Source: Bryobacterales bacterium
Lineage (GTDB): Bacteria > Acidobacteriota > Terriglobia > Bryobacterales > Bryobacteraceae
Assembly (NCBI GenBank): GCA_016789905.1
Contig: JAEUQC010000196.1
Span: forward strand, 1 to 64,000
Reading direction: 5' to 3'
Length of the DNA stretch: 64,000 nucleotides
The notes beneath the pieces are model-generated. The model worked only from the letters and a program-made list of their open reading frames with translations, was not told where the DNA came from and did not search any database. The position numbers and the translations under genes are program-made. The number at the start of each line of letters is the position of its first letter. Position 1 is the stretch's first letter. This document shows, in pieces, positions 33,171 through 42,298 of this stretch.

Positions 33171-33956
33171 TTACTTATATTCCTCTTCCAGCCGCGCCAC
33201 CGATTGTTCGTTTGCGGCGAATTCTTCAAAACCGGTATGGCGCGTCAGGCCGATATCGCCAAACGCTTCCTTCTGCACCAGTCGCACGGCCTGATTTTTT
33301 ACCAACTCCAGGATCGCCAGGAAGAGCACGATCATGGCGGTGCGCGTTTTCTGCCGTTCGAAAAGTTCCGTGGCCGAAATCGACTCGCCCTTCTTTGCGT
33401 GTTCCAATACGCGCCGCAGCATGTGCATCATGTCGGGCACGGTGATGTCTTCTTTGTTGACCTCGAACTGCGGCCGGTTTTTCGCCCGGTCCAGAACCTT
33501 TTGCAGAGTCTGCACAAGGTCAAAAAGCGTTACGGAAAGGCCCGGTTCCTCTTCGTCGTTCAGGAACTCCTTCATGGCCGGGTTCGACCAAGCGGCTTCC
33601 TCCAACATGCGCTTTTGCTGCAGCATCTCGGCGGCGTTCTTGAACCGTTCGTGCTCCAGCAAACGGTCCACCAGTTCCTGGCGGGGATCGTCCTGCGGAT
33701 CCATTTTTTCCAGTTCCGGATCGCGCGGCAGCAGCACCTTGGACTTGATGTGGATCAGCGTCGCGGCCATATACACGAACTCCGCGCCCAGTTCCATATC
33801 GAGATCCATCGCCTTTTGCACGTACTCCAGGTATTGGGCCGTAATCTGGGCGATCGGAATGTCGTTGATGTTGATCTGATGCTTGCGGATCAGGTCCAGC
33901 AGGAGGTCCAACGGACCCTCGTACTGTTCCAAATGGACATGGAGCGGGGACGACAC
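33171..33956 (-). CDS. scpA: Chromosome segregation/condensation protein ScpA (kleisin)
   Basis: 261 residues from a GTG start at 33956. The N-terminal kleisin helix (HLEQYEGPLDLLLDLIRKHQ, DIPIAQITAQYLEYVQ), the VYMAATLIHIKSKVLLP stretch and the C-terminal winged helix (RTAMIVLFLAILELVKNQAV) are all present. ScpA bridges the SMC heads. It is the first gene of the scpA-scpB-rluB unit; an S9 peptidase lies 35 bases upstream on the same strand. Confidence 0.94.
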   Translation of the reverse strand: MSSPLHVHLEQYEGPLDLLLDLIRKHQININDIPIAQITAQYLEYVQKAMDLDMELGAEFVYMAATLIHIKSKVLLPRDPELEKMDPQDDPRQELVDRLLEHERFKNAAEMLQQKRMLEEAAWSNPAMKEFLNDEEEPGLSVTLFDLVQTLQKVLDRAKNRPQFEVNKEDITVPDMMHMLRRVLEHAKKGESISATELFERQKTRTAMIVLFLAILELVKNQAVRLVQKEAFGDIGLTRHTGFEEFAANEQSVARLEEEYK

Positions 33957-33991
33957 TATGTTTCAGGGTACCACGCGCTAACCGCGTAGAA

Positions 33992-36022
33992 TCAGGGTTT
34001 CGCGGCCGGCTTGCGGGTCCATTCGGTGATCCAGTCCAGGAAGTTCTTGTGCCAGACCACGCTGTTTTGGGGCTTCAATATCCAATGCCCTTCGTCGGGG
34101 AAAAGCAGCAGTTTCGAAGGCACCTTCTTCATTTGCAGAGCCGTGAACAACTGCAACCCCTGGCCCACGGGCACGCGGTAGTCCAATTCGCCATGGATGA
34201 CGAGCGTGGGTGTCTGGAAATCGTTGACGAAATAGCTGGGCGACCATTTGGCGTAGCTTTCCGGGTTGTCCCACGGCATGCCCTTGAACTCCCACATGGG
34301 GAACCATACCTCTTCGGTTTCGCCCGCCATGGAGCGCAAGTCGTACACACCGGCATGGCTCACCAGCGCCTTGAACCGTGTGGAGTGGCCCAACAGCCAA
34401 TTCACCATGTAGCCGCCGTAGCTGCCGCCGGCGGCGGCGTAGCGGTCCGCGTCGGCCCAGGGCTGGGAGGTGACGGTGTCCACCGTGTTCATGATGTCCT
34501 CATACACTTTGCCGCCCCAGTCGTTGTTAATCTCGTCGGTGAACTTCTGCCCGTAGCCGGTGGAGCCGCGCGGATTCGGCATCACCACCACGAAACCGGC
34601 GGCGGCGAAAACCTGGGGGTTCCAGCGGTAGCTCCACGATTCGTGCCATGCCCCTTGCGGGCCGCCGTGAATCAGGAACAGAACCGGGTACTTCTCCTTG
34701 GGGTCGAAATTGGACGGCTTCAATACGAAGCTGTGGACTTTCTGTCCGTCGGCTCCGGTGGCGTTCAGATCTTCAAACGCCGGCAATTTCAGCCCGGAGA
34801 GGATCTCTTCGTTCATCCGAGTGAGGGGCTCCGGCTTGCTGGCGGGCGAACTGACGCGGAATATCTCCAGCGGGCTGGCGCCGGTTTGCATGGAATAGAT
34901 CATGGTCTTGCCATCCGGCGTCAGTTGGACATCGTCATAGGTGGCGCTGCCGCTGACGATGGAGCGGGCCCCGCCGGTGCCGTTAATGGCGACCATCTGA
35001 ATACCCTGGCGGCCGCGATCTTCCAACGTATAGAACAGCCGCGTCGAATCGGGTGACCAGTAGATGCTCTGCACACTACGGTCGAGCGATTCGGTCCAAT
35101 CGCGCACACTGCCGGTGGCGCGTTTGATGACAAACAGGCGCCAGCGGTCGGATTCGTAACCGGCCGTTTTCTGGCCGCGCCAGGCCAGCCACTGGCCATC
35201 GGGTGAATAGACCGGGCCCACATCGGCGCCGGCGGTGACGGTGATTTTTTGCGGCTCGCCGCCATCGGGGCTCACGGTCCACAGGTCGCTATTGGTGCTG
35301 GTGGCCTGGTCATTCTCGCCGTTCATCACGTAGCAGACCTCTTTGCCGTCGGGCGAGATGGAGTAGCCGTCCTGGCCGCCGAGCGAGAATGTCGGAACGT
35401 CGAACTTGCCGGGCGTCAAGTCCTTCACTTCGCCGCCATCGATGGAGGTCATGAACAGATGACTGCGGCGTTTGGAACTCCACTGGTTCCAGTGGCGGTA
35501 GAGCAGGGACGTGTAGGTGCGTGCCTTGGACTTGTTGTCGGCTTCTTCTTTGAGTATGCGCGCGTTGCAGGCCTGGTCCGCGCAATCCGGGTAGACCTCG
35601 CTTACGAACAGCAGCCGTTTTCCGTCGGGGAAGAACAATACACCGGAGGCTTCGGTGGCGAGTTTCGTGATCTGTTTGGAGTTGGTGCCGTCGGCATTCA
35701 TCAGCCAGACTTGCGAAGCGCCATCGCGAACGGAGACGAAGGCGATCTGCTTGGAATCCGGCGACCAGCGGGGGCGGTCGTTGGAACCGGTGTTGGTAAT
35801 GGCCTGCGGGCGGCCGCCGCTCAGCGGAACGGTGTAGATCTGCGTTGTTTTCTTGTTCGCGGTCAGGTCGACGCTTTGGACGGCGAAGGCCAAGGTTTTA
35901 CCGTCCGGCGATAGCTGCGGGTCCGAAACCCGCCGCAGACGCATCAGCGTTTCAATATCAAGACCGGGCGCGGCAACCAGCGGCGCCGCAAGCGAAAGGC
36001 AAATCAGCCAGAACCGCAGCAT
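33992..36022 (-). CDS. S9 family prolyl oligopeptidase/acylaminoacyl peptidase, exported
   Basis: 676 residues from the ATG at 36022, which gives a signal peptide (LRFWLICLSLAAPLVAA). An N-terminal beta-propeller (TolB/WD40-like units such as DPQLSPDGKTLAFAV, RPRWSPDSKQIAFVS) is followed by an alpha/beta hydrolase. Catalytic residues by motif: Ser534 (GGSYGG), Asp614 (ELDYRVP) and His646 (DEGHW). It probably cleaves short peptides in the periplasm. Upstream in-frame codons lack a leader and overlap the carbonic anhydrase promoter region, so they were not used. Confidence 0.92.
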   Translation of the reverse strand: MLRFWLICLSLAAPLVAAPGLDIETLMRLRRVSDPQLSPDGKTLAFAVQSVDLTANKKTTQIYTVPLSGGRPQAITNTGSNDRPRWSPDSKQIAFVSVRDGASQVWLMNADGTNSKQITKLATEASGVLFFPDGKRLLFVSEVYPDCADQACNARILKEEADNKSKARTYTSLLYRHWNQWSSKRRSHLFMTSIDGGEVKDLTPGKFDVPTFSLGGQDGYSISPDGKEVCYVMNGENDQATSTNSDLWTVSPDGGEPQKITVTAGADVGPVYSPDGQWLAWRGQKTAGYESDRWRLFVIKRATGSVRDWTESLDRSVQSIYWSPDSTRLFYTLEDRGRQGIQMVAINGTGGARSIVSGSATYDDVQLTPDGKTMIYSMQTGASPLEIFRVSSPASKPEPLTRMNEEILSGLKLPAFEDLNATGADGQKVHSFVLKPSNFDPKEKYPVLFLIHGGPQGAWHESWSYRWNPQVFAAAGFVVVMPNPRGSTGYGQKFTDEINNDWGGKVYEDIMNTVDTVTSQPWADADRYAAAGGSYGGYMVNWLLGHSTRFKALVSHAGVYDLRSMAGETEEVWFPMWEFKGMPWDNPESYAKWSPSYFVNDFQTPTLVIHGELDYRVPVGQGLQLFTALQMKKVPSKLLLFPDEGHWILKPQNSVVWHKNFLDWITEWTRKPAAKP

Positions 36023-36092
36023 ATTCCAATTGTAGATGACGCTCTGCCCGGCGGCGTTTCCGAAAGAAGGCGATAATAAGAGGTTTCGAATT

Positions 36093-36602
36093 ATGATTCG
36101 CTCATTCCAAGGCACATCTCCCCGGATCGCCGCGACGGCGTGGATCGATCCGCAATCGGCCGTTATCGGAGACGTCACTATCGGGGAACGCTCCAGCGTG
36201 TGGCCCAACGCGGTGCTGCGCGGCGACGTGAACAAGATTGTGATCGGCGACGAGACCAATATTCAGGATGGTTCCGTGTTGCATGTGGAGGAGGCGCGGT
36301 TCGAACTCCACGTGGGTAATCGCGTAACGGTGGGCCACTCGGTTTGCCTGCATGGCTGTGTGGTGGAGGATGATTCGCTGATCGGCATCGGGGCGATTGT
36401 GCTGAACGGCGCGCGCATCGGCAAGGGATCGGTGATCGCCGCCGGGGCGCTGGTGCCGGAGGGCATGGAGATTCCGCCGTTTTCGTTGGCCATGGGCGTG
36501 CCCGCCAAGGTGCGCCGCGCCGTATCGCCGGAAGAACAGGAGCGCTTCCGCGTCAACGCGCAACACTACGTGGAACTCGGCGAAAAATACCGGAACGAAT
36601 AA
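36093..36602 (+). CDS. Gamma-class carbonic anhydrase-like hexapeptide-repeat protein
   Basis: 169 residues from the ATG at 36093, with aagagg 11 bases upstream. A left-handed beta-helix of hexapeptide repeats (SVWPNAVLRGDVNKIVIGDE, IGIGAIVLNGARIGKGSVIA) includes His residues in SVLHVEE, TVGHSV and CLHGC, matching the three zinc ligands of the gamma class (Cam/YrdA type). YrdA-like members are often of unproven activity. HisS follows 7 bases after the stop. Confidence 0.9.
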   Translation: MIRSFQGTSPRIAATAWIDPQSAVIGDVTIGERSSVWPNAVLRGDVNKIVIGDETNIQDGSVLHVEEARFELHVGNRVTVGHSVCLHGCVVEDDSLIGIGAIVLNGARIGKGSVIAAGALVPEGMEIPPFSLAMGVPAKVRRAVSPEEQERFRVNAQHYVELGEKYRNE

Positions 36603-36609
36603 CAACATC

Positions 36610-37860
36610 ATGAGCATCCGCGCCGTCAAAGGCACCCGAGACATTTTGCCGCCCGCCTCCGCGGTGTGGAACGAGATTGAAGAAACCTCCCGCCGCGTCT
36701 TCCGCACCTTCAACGTGCACGAGATTCGGACGCCCATTTTTGAAGAGACGGCGCTGTTTGCGCGGGGCGTGGGCGAGGAGACCGATATTGTGTCGAAGGA
36801 GATGTACTCCTTTGACGACCGCGACGGAACGTCGTTGACGCTGCGTCCGGAGAACACCGCCAGCGTTATTCGCGCCTACATAGAACACCGCATGGACCAG
36901 ATTCCGGGCGTGAAGAAGCTGTTCTACATTGGGCCCATGTTCCGGCGGGAGCGTCCGCAGAAGGGGCGCTATCGCCAGTTTTCTCAGATTGGCGCCGAGG
37001 TCATCGGGTCCGAATCGCCAACAGTGGATGCGGAAGTCATCGAACTCGTTGATTCTCTGCTCACGGCGAATGGCGTGAAAGGCGCGCGGCTGCTGGTGAA
37101 CTCCGTGGGCGATCCGGAATCGCGGGCGCGCTATATCGCGCGGTTGCAGGCGGATTTGGAGGCGCACCTGCCCGCGCTGTCGCCCGATTCGCAGCGCCGC
37201 GCGGTGACCAACCCGCTGCGCGTGCTGGATTCCAAAGACCCGCAGGATCAGCCGATTGTCGAAAAACTACCCAGCATTCACGAGTATTTGAACGACGCCT
37301 GCCGGGAGCACTTCGCCGCCGTGTGCCGCTACCTGGACGACCGCGGGATCGCCTATGAAGTGACGCCGCGGCTGGTGCGCGGGCTGGACTACTACACGCA
37401 CACGACGTTTGAGTTTTTGCACGGCGCGCTTGGGGCGCAGAACGCCATTTGCGGCGGCGGGCGCTACAACGGTTTGGCCGAATCGCTGGGATCCCGCGTG
37501 CCGGCGCCAGGCATAGGGTTTTCCATTGGCGAGGACCGGCTGGTGATGGCCGTTGAAGAGGCGCGGGGCGGGCTGGCGCCGTTAGCGTTGCCGCTGTTTA
37601 TCGCGCCGATGACGGAAGCGGCATTCCGGAAGGGCGCGTTGATCGCGCGCGCCTTGCGGGCCCAGGGAATCGCGGTGGAAGTGAACGCCCCGGCGAAGAT
37701 GAAGCGGCTGATGGAACTGGCCAACAAGGCCAATGCGCGCCATACGCTGCTGATCGGAGATGAAGAGCTGGCGACCGGCCGATTGGGACTCAAAAACATG
37801 GAGACGGGGGCCCAGGCAGCGGTCGACGAGGCCGATTTGGCGGCTATAATAAACAGATAG
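36610..37860 (+). CDS. hisS: Histidyl-tRNA synthetase
   Basis: 416 residues, normal length for bacterial HisRS. Class II motif 1 lies at the start (VKGTRDILPPASAVWNEIEE), motif 2 is FRRERPQKGRYRQFSQIGAE, the histidine-A-like loop is YEVTPRLVRGLDYYTHTTFE and motif 3 is the GIGFSIGEDRLVMA segment. A C-terminal anticodon domain follows. It joins histidine to tRNA-His. It is followed by aspS after 54 bases, a frequent pairing. Confidence 0.97.
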   Translation: MSIRAVKGTRDILPPASAVWNEIEETSRRVFRTFNVHEIRTPIFEETALFARGVGEETDIVSKEMYSFDDRDGTSLTLRPENTASVIRAYIEHRMDQIPGVKKLFYIGPMFRRERPQKGRYRQFSQIGAEVIGSESPTVDAEVIELVDSLLTANGVKGARLLVNSVGDPESRARYIARLQADLEAHLPALSPDSQRRAVTNPLRVLDSKDPQDQPIVEKLPSIHEYLNDACREHFAAVCRYLDDRGIAYEVTPRLVRGLDYYTHTTFEFLHGALGAQNAICGGGRYNGLAESLGSRVPAPGIGFSIGEDRLVMAVEEARGGLAPLALPLFIAPMTEAAFRKGALIARALRAQGIAVEVNAPAKMKRLMELANKANARHTLLIGDEELATGRLGLKNMETGAQAAVDEADLAAIINR

Positions 37861-37914
37861 GCTTTCGCGGCATTTCCCCGCAAAAACCCGCTTCCTCGCA
37901 CACCTACACAAGTC

Positions 37915-39708
37915 ATGCCAGAACAAGTACCTCTGGATTTCCTCGGAGATCTACGCCGCACCCATACGTGCGGACAACTGCGCGCCGCCGACATCGGCCA
38001 GCGCGTTCTTTTGATGGGATGGGTTCACCGCCGCCGCGATCTGGGCGGCGTGATCTTCATCCATCTGCGCGATCGCGACGGCGTCAGCCAACTCGTATTC
38101 CATGAAGACGAGAAGTTCGCCGCTTCCCACCAGAAGGCGGAGATGCTCCGCGCGGAGTACGTGATCGCCGTGGAAGGCGAAGTGAAGGGCCGCACCCAGG
38201 ACACCATCAATCCCAATATTCCGACCGGCGAAGTGGAAGTGGTTGTTGAGAATGTCTGGATTTTGAATGAAAGCCGTACGCCGCCGTTCCCGATGGAAGA
38301 CAACGTCGATGTGAACGAGGACGCACGGCTGAAGTATCGCTACGTCGATCTGCGCCGTCCTCGGATGCAGCGTAATATCAGGCTGCGCGCGAAGATGAGC
38401 CTGGCCGTGCGTGAAGTGCTCGATGGCCTTGGCTTCCTGGAAATCGAAACGCCGTTCCTCACCAAGTCCACACCCGAAGGCGCGCGCGACTTCCTGGTGC
38501 CGAGCCGTATGTATTCCGGTGAGTTCTACGCGCTGCCCCAGTCACCGCAGATTTTCAAGCAACTGTTGATGGTGAGCGGGTTCGATAAGTATTTTCAGAT
38601 CGTCCGCTGCTTCCGCGACGAGGACCTTCGCGCCGACCGGCAGTATGAGTTCACCCAGATCGATTTGGAAATGAGCTTCCCGCAGCAGGAGACGATTGTG
38701 CAGACGATCGAACCGCTGCTGGAGAAAGTATGCGAAGTGGCCGGGTTCAAGGTGACCGCGCCGTTCCCTCGCATGACCTACGCGGAGGCCATGCGCAGCT
38801 ACGGCATTGATAAACCGGACATGCGCATTCCGCCGTTCTACTGCGTGGAAGACCTGTTCCCGGAAGATCCTAACTTCGCCACTCCCGGACTGCCGTTGGT
38901 GGCGATTGTGATTCCGAACACCGGCGCGCCGACGCGAAAGGAGCGGGATGACCTGAAGGCTTTCGGCCAGGAGCGCGGGTTGCGCGTTTTCGATGATGCC
39001 AAACGGCTGGAGCGCGACGCGCCCGAATCGATGGCCAAAGTCCGCGCCCGCACCGGTGCGGGCGAAAACGATCTTCTATTCCTATGCGGCTGGGTGGGCG
39101 AACCGAAGGGTCACCGCCCCGAAGAGACTGTGCTGCAGGCCGCCGGACAGCTTCGCCTCTTCGCCGCGCAGAAGTTCAACGACCGTCATAAGCTGCTCGA
39201 TCCCACCGATTTCCGTTTCTGCTGGGTGCTCGACTTCCCGATGTTTGAATGGAACGACGAAGACGAACGCTGGGTGGCCGCCCACCATCCGTTCACTTCG
39301 GTGCATGATGAGGATATTGACAAGCTGACGGCGGATCCGGCCCGCTGCCGGGCCAAGAGCTACGATATTGTGCTGAATGGCACGGAACTGGGCTCGGGGT
39401 CCATCCGTATTCATCGCCGGGATATTCAGTCGCAGGTGTTTAGCGCGCTTGGGCTGTCGCTGGAAGAGGCGCAGACGAAGTTCGGCTTCCTGCTGGAAGC
39501 GCTGGAATACGGGGCTCCGCCGCATGGCGGGATCGCGCTTGGGCTAGACCGGCTGGTGATGATTCTGGCCGGCGAAAAATCGCTCCGCGATGTGATCCCG
39601 TTCCCCAAGACCGCCAAAGGGACCGATCTGATGTGCGAAGCGCCCAGCCCGGTGCCGGATAAGAACCTGCGCGAGTTGAATATTCAGGTTCGAGCCAAGC
39701 GGACGTAG
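37915..39708 (+). CDS. aspS: Aspartyl-tRNA synthetase
   Basis: 597 residues. The N-terminal OB anticodon domain (LRAADIGQRVLLMGWVHRRR, GVIFIHLRDRDGVSQLVFHE), the class II core with motif 2 FRDEDLRADRQYEFTQIDLE, a bacterial GAD insertion and motif 3 (GGIALGLDRLVMILAG) are all seen. Length fits the bacterial type. Whether it also charges tRNA-Asn cannot be judged here. Confidence 0.97.
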   Translation: MPEQVPLDFLGDLRRTHTCGQLRAADIGQRVLLMGWVHRRRDLGGVIFIHLRDRDGVSQLVFHEDEKFAASHQKAEMLRAEYVIAVEGEVKGRTQDTINPNIPTGEVEVVVENVWILNESRTPPFPMEDNVDVNEDARLKYRYVDLRRPRMQRNIRLRAKMSLAVREVLDGLGFLEIETPFLTKSTPEGARDFLVPSRMYSGEFYALPQSPQIFKQLLMVSGFDKYFQIVRCFRDEDLRADRQYEFTQIDLEMSFPQQETIVQTIEPLLEKVCEVAGFKVTAPFPRMTYAEAMRSYGIDKPDMRIPPFYCVEDLFPEDPNFATPGLPLVAIVIPNTGAPTRKERDDLKAFGQERGLRVFDDAKRLERDAPESMAKVRARTGAGENDLLFLCGWVGEPKGHRPEETVLQAAGQLRLFAAQKFNDRHKLLDPTDFRFCWVLDFPMFEWNDEDERWVAAHHPFTSVHDEDIDKLTADPARCRAKSYDIVLNGTELGSGSIRIHRRDIQSQVFSALGLSLEEAQTKFGFLLEALEYGAPPHGGIALGLDRLVMILAGEKSLRDVIPFPKTAKGTDLMCEAPSPVPDKNLRELNIQVRAKRT

Positions 39709-39712
39709 GGTC

Positions 39713-39752
39713 AGCGGGGGTTCCAGCGCGTTTTGTTGGGCGCTGCCCCGCT
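39713..39752 (+). terminator. Strong bipartite hairpin between convergent aspS and fliJ
   Basis: An outer stem AGCGGGG/CCCCGCT (7 bp) and an inner stem CAGCGC/GCGCTG (6 bp) are separated by a small one-sided bulge, with a 10-base loop. It starts 5 bases after the aspS stop and lies between two genes that end towards each other. There is no U run on either strand, so it is not a classical intrinsic terminator; a transcript-end structure or bidirectional stop is likely. Confidence 0.45.
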
Positions 39753-39802
39753 TGCTTCGTATCGGCCAGCGGGGGACGATCTTTCGTGCTCCAGCCTTCC
39801 GG

Positions 39803-40234
39803 TCAACGGACGTTCCAGCGGCTTAGATAGGCTTCCTCGGCGAGCTGTTGCTGTTCTTTGTCGTATTCAAGCTGCCAGCGGGACAGGGCCTTCTCCTTTA
39901 AACGAACGAGAAGCGTCTTGTCGCGCTCGGCGGTTTGCCATGCCGCGCGCCGTTCGGCGAGGCGCTTGGCAATGTTGGTTGCCTCCTGCGCCAGACGCAA
40001 ACGGCGCCGATGGGAGACGGTGCGGAACTTGTCAACGGCGATAAAATCGGCCGGGTTGACGGGGCCCTCACGGAGCGCCAGTTCGGCGCGCTTCACCTCG
40101 TCCACCAGGTCCTGCTGCATTCGCTGGTTCACATTCCACTCTTCCTGCACCACTCGCAACGCGATCTCCGCCGCCTCCACGCTCCGCTCGCGCATTACCA
40201 ACGCGGCCTGGAGCGAGAACTGAAACCGCCGCAT
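39803..40234 (-). CDS. fliJ: Flagellar export chaperone FliJ
   Basis: 143 residues, almost wholly alpha-helical with coiled-coil heptads (RSVEAAEIALRVVQEEWNVN, LVDEVKRAELALREG). It opens with MRRFQFSLQAALVMRERS, the FliJ/YscO-type start. FliJ couples FliI to the export gate. It starts 1 base after the fliI stop and is the last gene of the visible flagellar unit. Sequence is divergent, so position is part of the evidence. Confidence 0.82.
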   Translation of the reverse strand: MRRFQFSLQAALVMRERSVEAAEIALRVVQEEWNVNQRMQQDLVDEVKRAELALREGPVNPADFIAVDKFRTVSHRRRLRLAQEATNIAKRLAERRAAWQTAERDKTLLVRLKEKALSRWQLEYDKEQQQLAEEAYLSRWNVR

Positions 40235-41569
40235 TTACAGCGCCCCCGCCAGCCGTTCCAGGGAGTGCAGCGTCTCTTCGCGGGTGACTTTGAGCGCCGC
40301 GTCCTGCTTCAGGAATGACTCCAGTTGCGGCCGTGTGCGGATGGCGGCGTCGAGCAAGGGATTGGACCCGGCGGCATAGGCGCCTAGATTGATCAGGTCC
40401 TCCGACCTGCGATAGGATGCCATCGCCTCCCGCACTTTGCGGGAGGCCTCCTTTTGAGCCGGCGTAGAGACGGCGCCAGCCAGCCGGCTCACCGATTGCA
40501 GGATATCGATGGCCGGGTAGTGGCCAGCCGAACCGAGCTCGCGGGAGAGAATAATGTGCCCGTCGAGAATGCCTCGCACCGCGTCGCAAATGGGTTCGTT
40601 GAAATCGTCGCCTTCCACGAGAACGGTGAAGAGTCCGGTAATGGACCCGCCCTCAAAATTCCCGGCGCGTTCAAAGATGCGCGGGAGCAGGTTGAACACC
40701 GATGGCGGGTAGCCTTTTTGACTGGGCGGCTCGCCAGCCGCGAGCCCTATTTCGCGCTGTGCCATGGCGAGGCGGGTGACCGAGTCCATTACCAGCATGA
40801 CGTCGGCGCCCTGATCGCGGAAATACTCGCTTACCGCCAGCGCCACGAATGCCGCGCGCAGCCGGAGCGGAGCGGGTTGGTCCGAGGTGGCACAGATGAC
40901 CACGGAGCGCGCCAGGCCCTCCGGCCCGAGTTCGTGCTCCAGGAACCCGCGTACTTCGCGGTTCCGTTCTCCAATCAGCGCAAGAACGCTTACATCGGCC
41001 GCATTGTGCTTGGACATCGCGCCTAGCAAAGTGCTTTTGCCGACGCCGCTGCCACCGAAGATTCCGATACGCTGCCCCTTGCCGCACGGCAACATGCCGT
41101 CGATGGCGCGAATCCCGGTCACCAGAGGATCTTTAATGGAGGGGCGGGAAAGCGGTCCTGGTGGAGCGGCGTAGAGCGGGTAGGCGTCTTCGGCCGCGAT
41201 CATCGGGCCGCCATCCATCGGGCGGCCGAAGCCATCGAGCACCCGTCCCAGCAACGACCTTCCCACTGGTACCCGCGCGGCGGCGCTCCTCGCCACAATC
41301 GGATCGCCCAATTGCAGGCCGTCGGTCTCTTCCAACGGCATGGACAAAAGCCGGCCGTTCCGAAAGCCGATTACCTGTGTCCGCACACGGCGGCCGCCGG
41401 CCAGGGCGATCTCGCAGAAATCGCCAAGCCCCGCCGCCGGGCCTTGCGATTCCACCAGCAGGCCGACGACTTCTGTCACCGTTCCGCTGCTGCGCCACGG
41501 ATTCGTCCGTTCCAGGTCCTGCAAATAGGGTGTGGCGACGAAGTGGTCGGGAGGTTCGGTGTGTGTCAT
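40235..41569 (-). CDS. fliI: Flagellar export ATPase FliI
   Basis: 444 residues. Walker A is GGSGVGKST (172-180), with DVMLVMDSVTRLAMAQREIG as the Walker B region and FNLLPRIFERAGNFEGG downstream, all characteristic of FliI/YscN ATPases. It energises loading of flagellar export substrates. It overlaps fliH by four bases. Confidence 0.96.
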   Translation of the reverse strand: MTHTEPPDHFVATPYLQDLERTNPWRSSGTVTEVVGLLVESQGPAAGLGDFCEIALAGGRRVRTQVIGFRNGRLLSMPLEETDGLQLGDPIVARSAAARVPVGRSLLGRVLDGFGRPMDGGPMIAAEDAYPLYAAPPGPLSRPSIKDPLVTGIRAIDGMLPCGKGQRIGIFGGSGVGKSTLLGAMSKHNAADVSVLALIGERNREVRGFLEHELGPEGLARSVVICATSDQPAPLRLRAAFVALAVSEYFRDQGADVMLVMDSVTRLAMAQREIGLAAGEPPSQKGYPPSVFNLLPRIFERAGNFEGGSITGLFTVLVEGDDFNEPICDAVRGILDGHIILSRELGSAGHYPAIDILQSVSRLAGAVSTPAQKEASRKVREAMASYRRSEDLINLGAYAAGSNPLLDAAIRTRPQLESFLKQDAALKVTREETLHSLERLAGAL

Positions 41570-42288
41570 TTTGCGTTATGGGTGGCGATGCGGTCCGCAA
41601 AGCCGTTCTCGATTTCAGCCAACTGGGTTTGCACGCTGGCGTCGATCTGTCCTCGCTTCGTGTCGAGCACGACCGAGCCGCGTTCGAGTGTCCGGTCGCC
41701 AATCAGCTCCACCGCGTCCGGAAGCCCCAGCGCCGCCAGCCTGCCTGTCAGCAGGGCCGCGTCTTCGGGCGACACTCGGACACACAGGACTTCCGCCTGA
41801 TTGATGGTCTGGAGCGCCGCTTTCAGGATTCCCAACAATGAATGCGGGTCCACGGTGAGTTCCCGCCGGAGGATTTTTTTCGCCACCGCCAGGGACAGCC
41901 GCAGCAGTTCGGGTTCAGAGTCCCGCCGGAATCGCGGCCGGTAGGATGCCAGCTCGGCGATGGTGGCGGCAAGGCGGTCCAGCAGCGGCTGGAGCGCTGC
42001 TCCGGCCGTTTCCGCCCCGGCTTTTTCGCCCTCCGCGCGGCCTTCCCGCCGGCCCATTTCGTGGCGGCGCGGAAGTTCACCCTCCAACTCACGGATGCGG
42101 GCTTCCAGAACCTGAATTCGCTGTAACGCGCCTTCCATTTCTTTGGAATGAGCGTCCGCCTCGGACGGCTGGCTCGTGTATGGCTCTTCCGTCGCTCCCG
42201 GGTTGTTTACCGGTTCGCCAAACGCCAGCAGCCAGTGAACCGGTTCGACCCGGGAAAGCCTCGATCCTGTAAGCACGCGCGAAGCCAT
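41566..42288 (-). CDS. fliH: Flagellar assembly protein FliH
   Basis: 240 residues. A long coiled-coil region (QRIQVLEARIRELEGELPRR) precedes the C-terminal FliH domain (LLRLSLAVAKKILRRELTVD, LLGILKAALQTINQAEVLCV). FliH is the stator-like regulator of FliI. It lies between fliG and fliI in the standard order, 10 bases after the fliG stop. Confidence 0.88.
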   Translation of the reverse strand: MASRVLTGSRLSRVEPVHWLLAFGEPVNNPGATEEPYTSQPSEADAHSKEMEGALQRIQVLEARIRELEGELPRRHEMGRREGRAEGEKAGAETAGAALQPLLDRLAATIAELASYRPRFRRDSEPELLRLSLAVAKKILRRELTVDPHSLLGILKAALQTINQAEVLCVRVSPEDAALLTGRLAALGLPDAVELIGDRTLERGSVVLDTKRGQIDASVQTQLAEIENGFADRIATHNAK

Positions 42289-42298
42289 GGCTTATCCG

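Noticed and set aside
32199..33989. 596-codon plus-strand ORF opposite scpB and scpA
   Set aside because: Composition dominated by Arg, Leu, Phe and Gly with no leader or motif; both minus-strand genes are well recognised.
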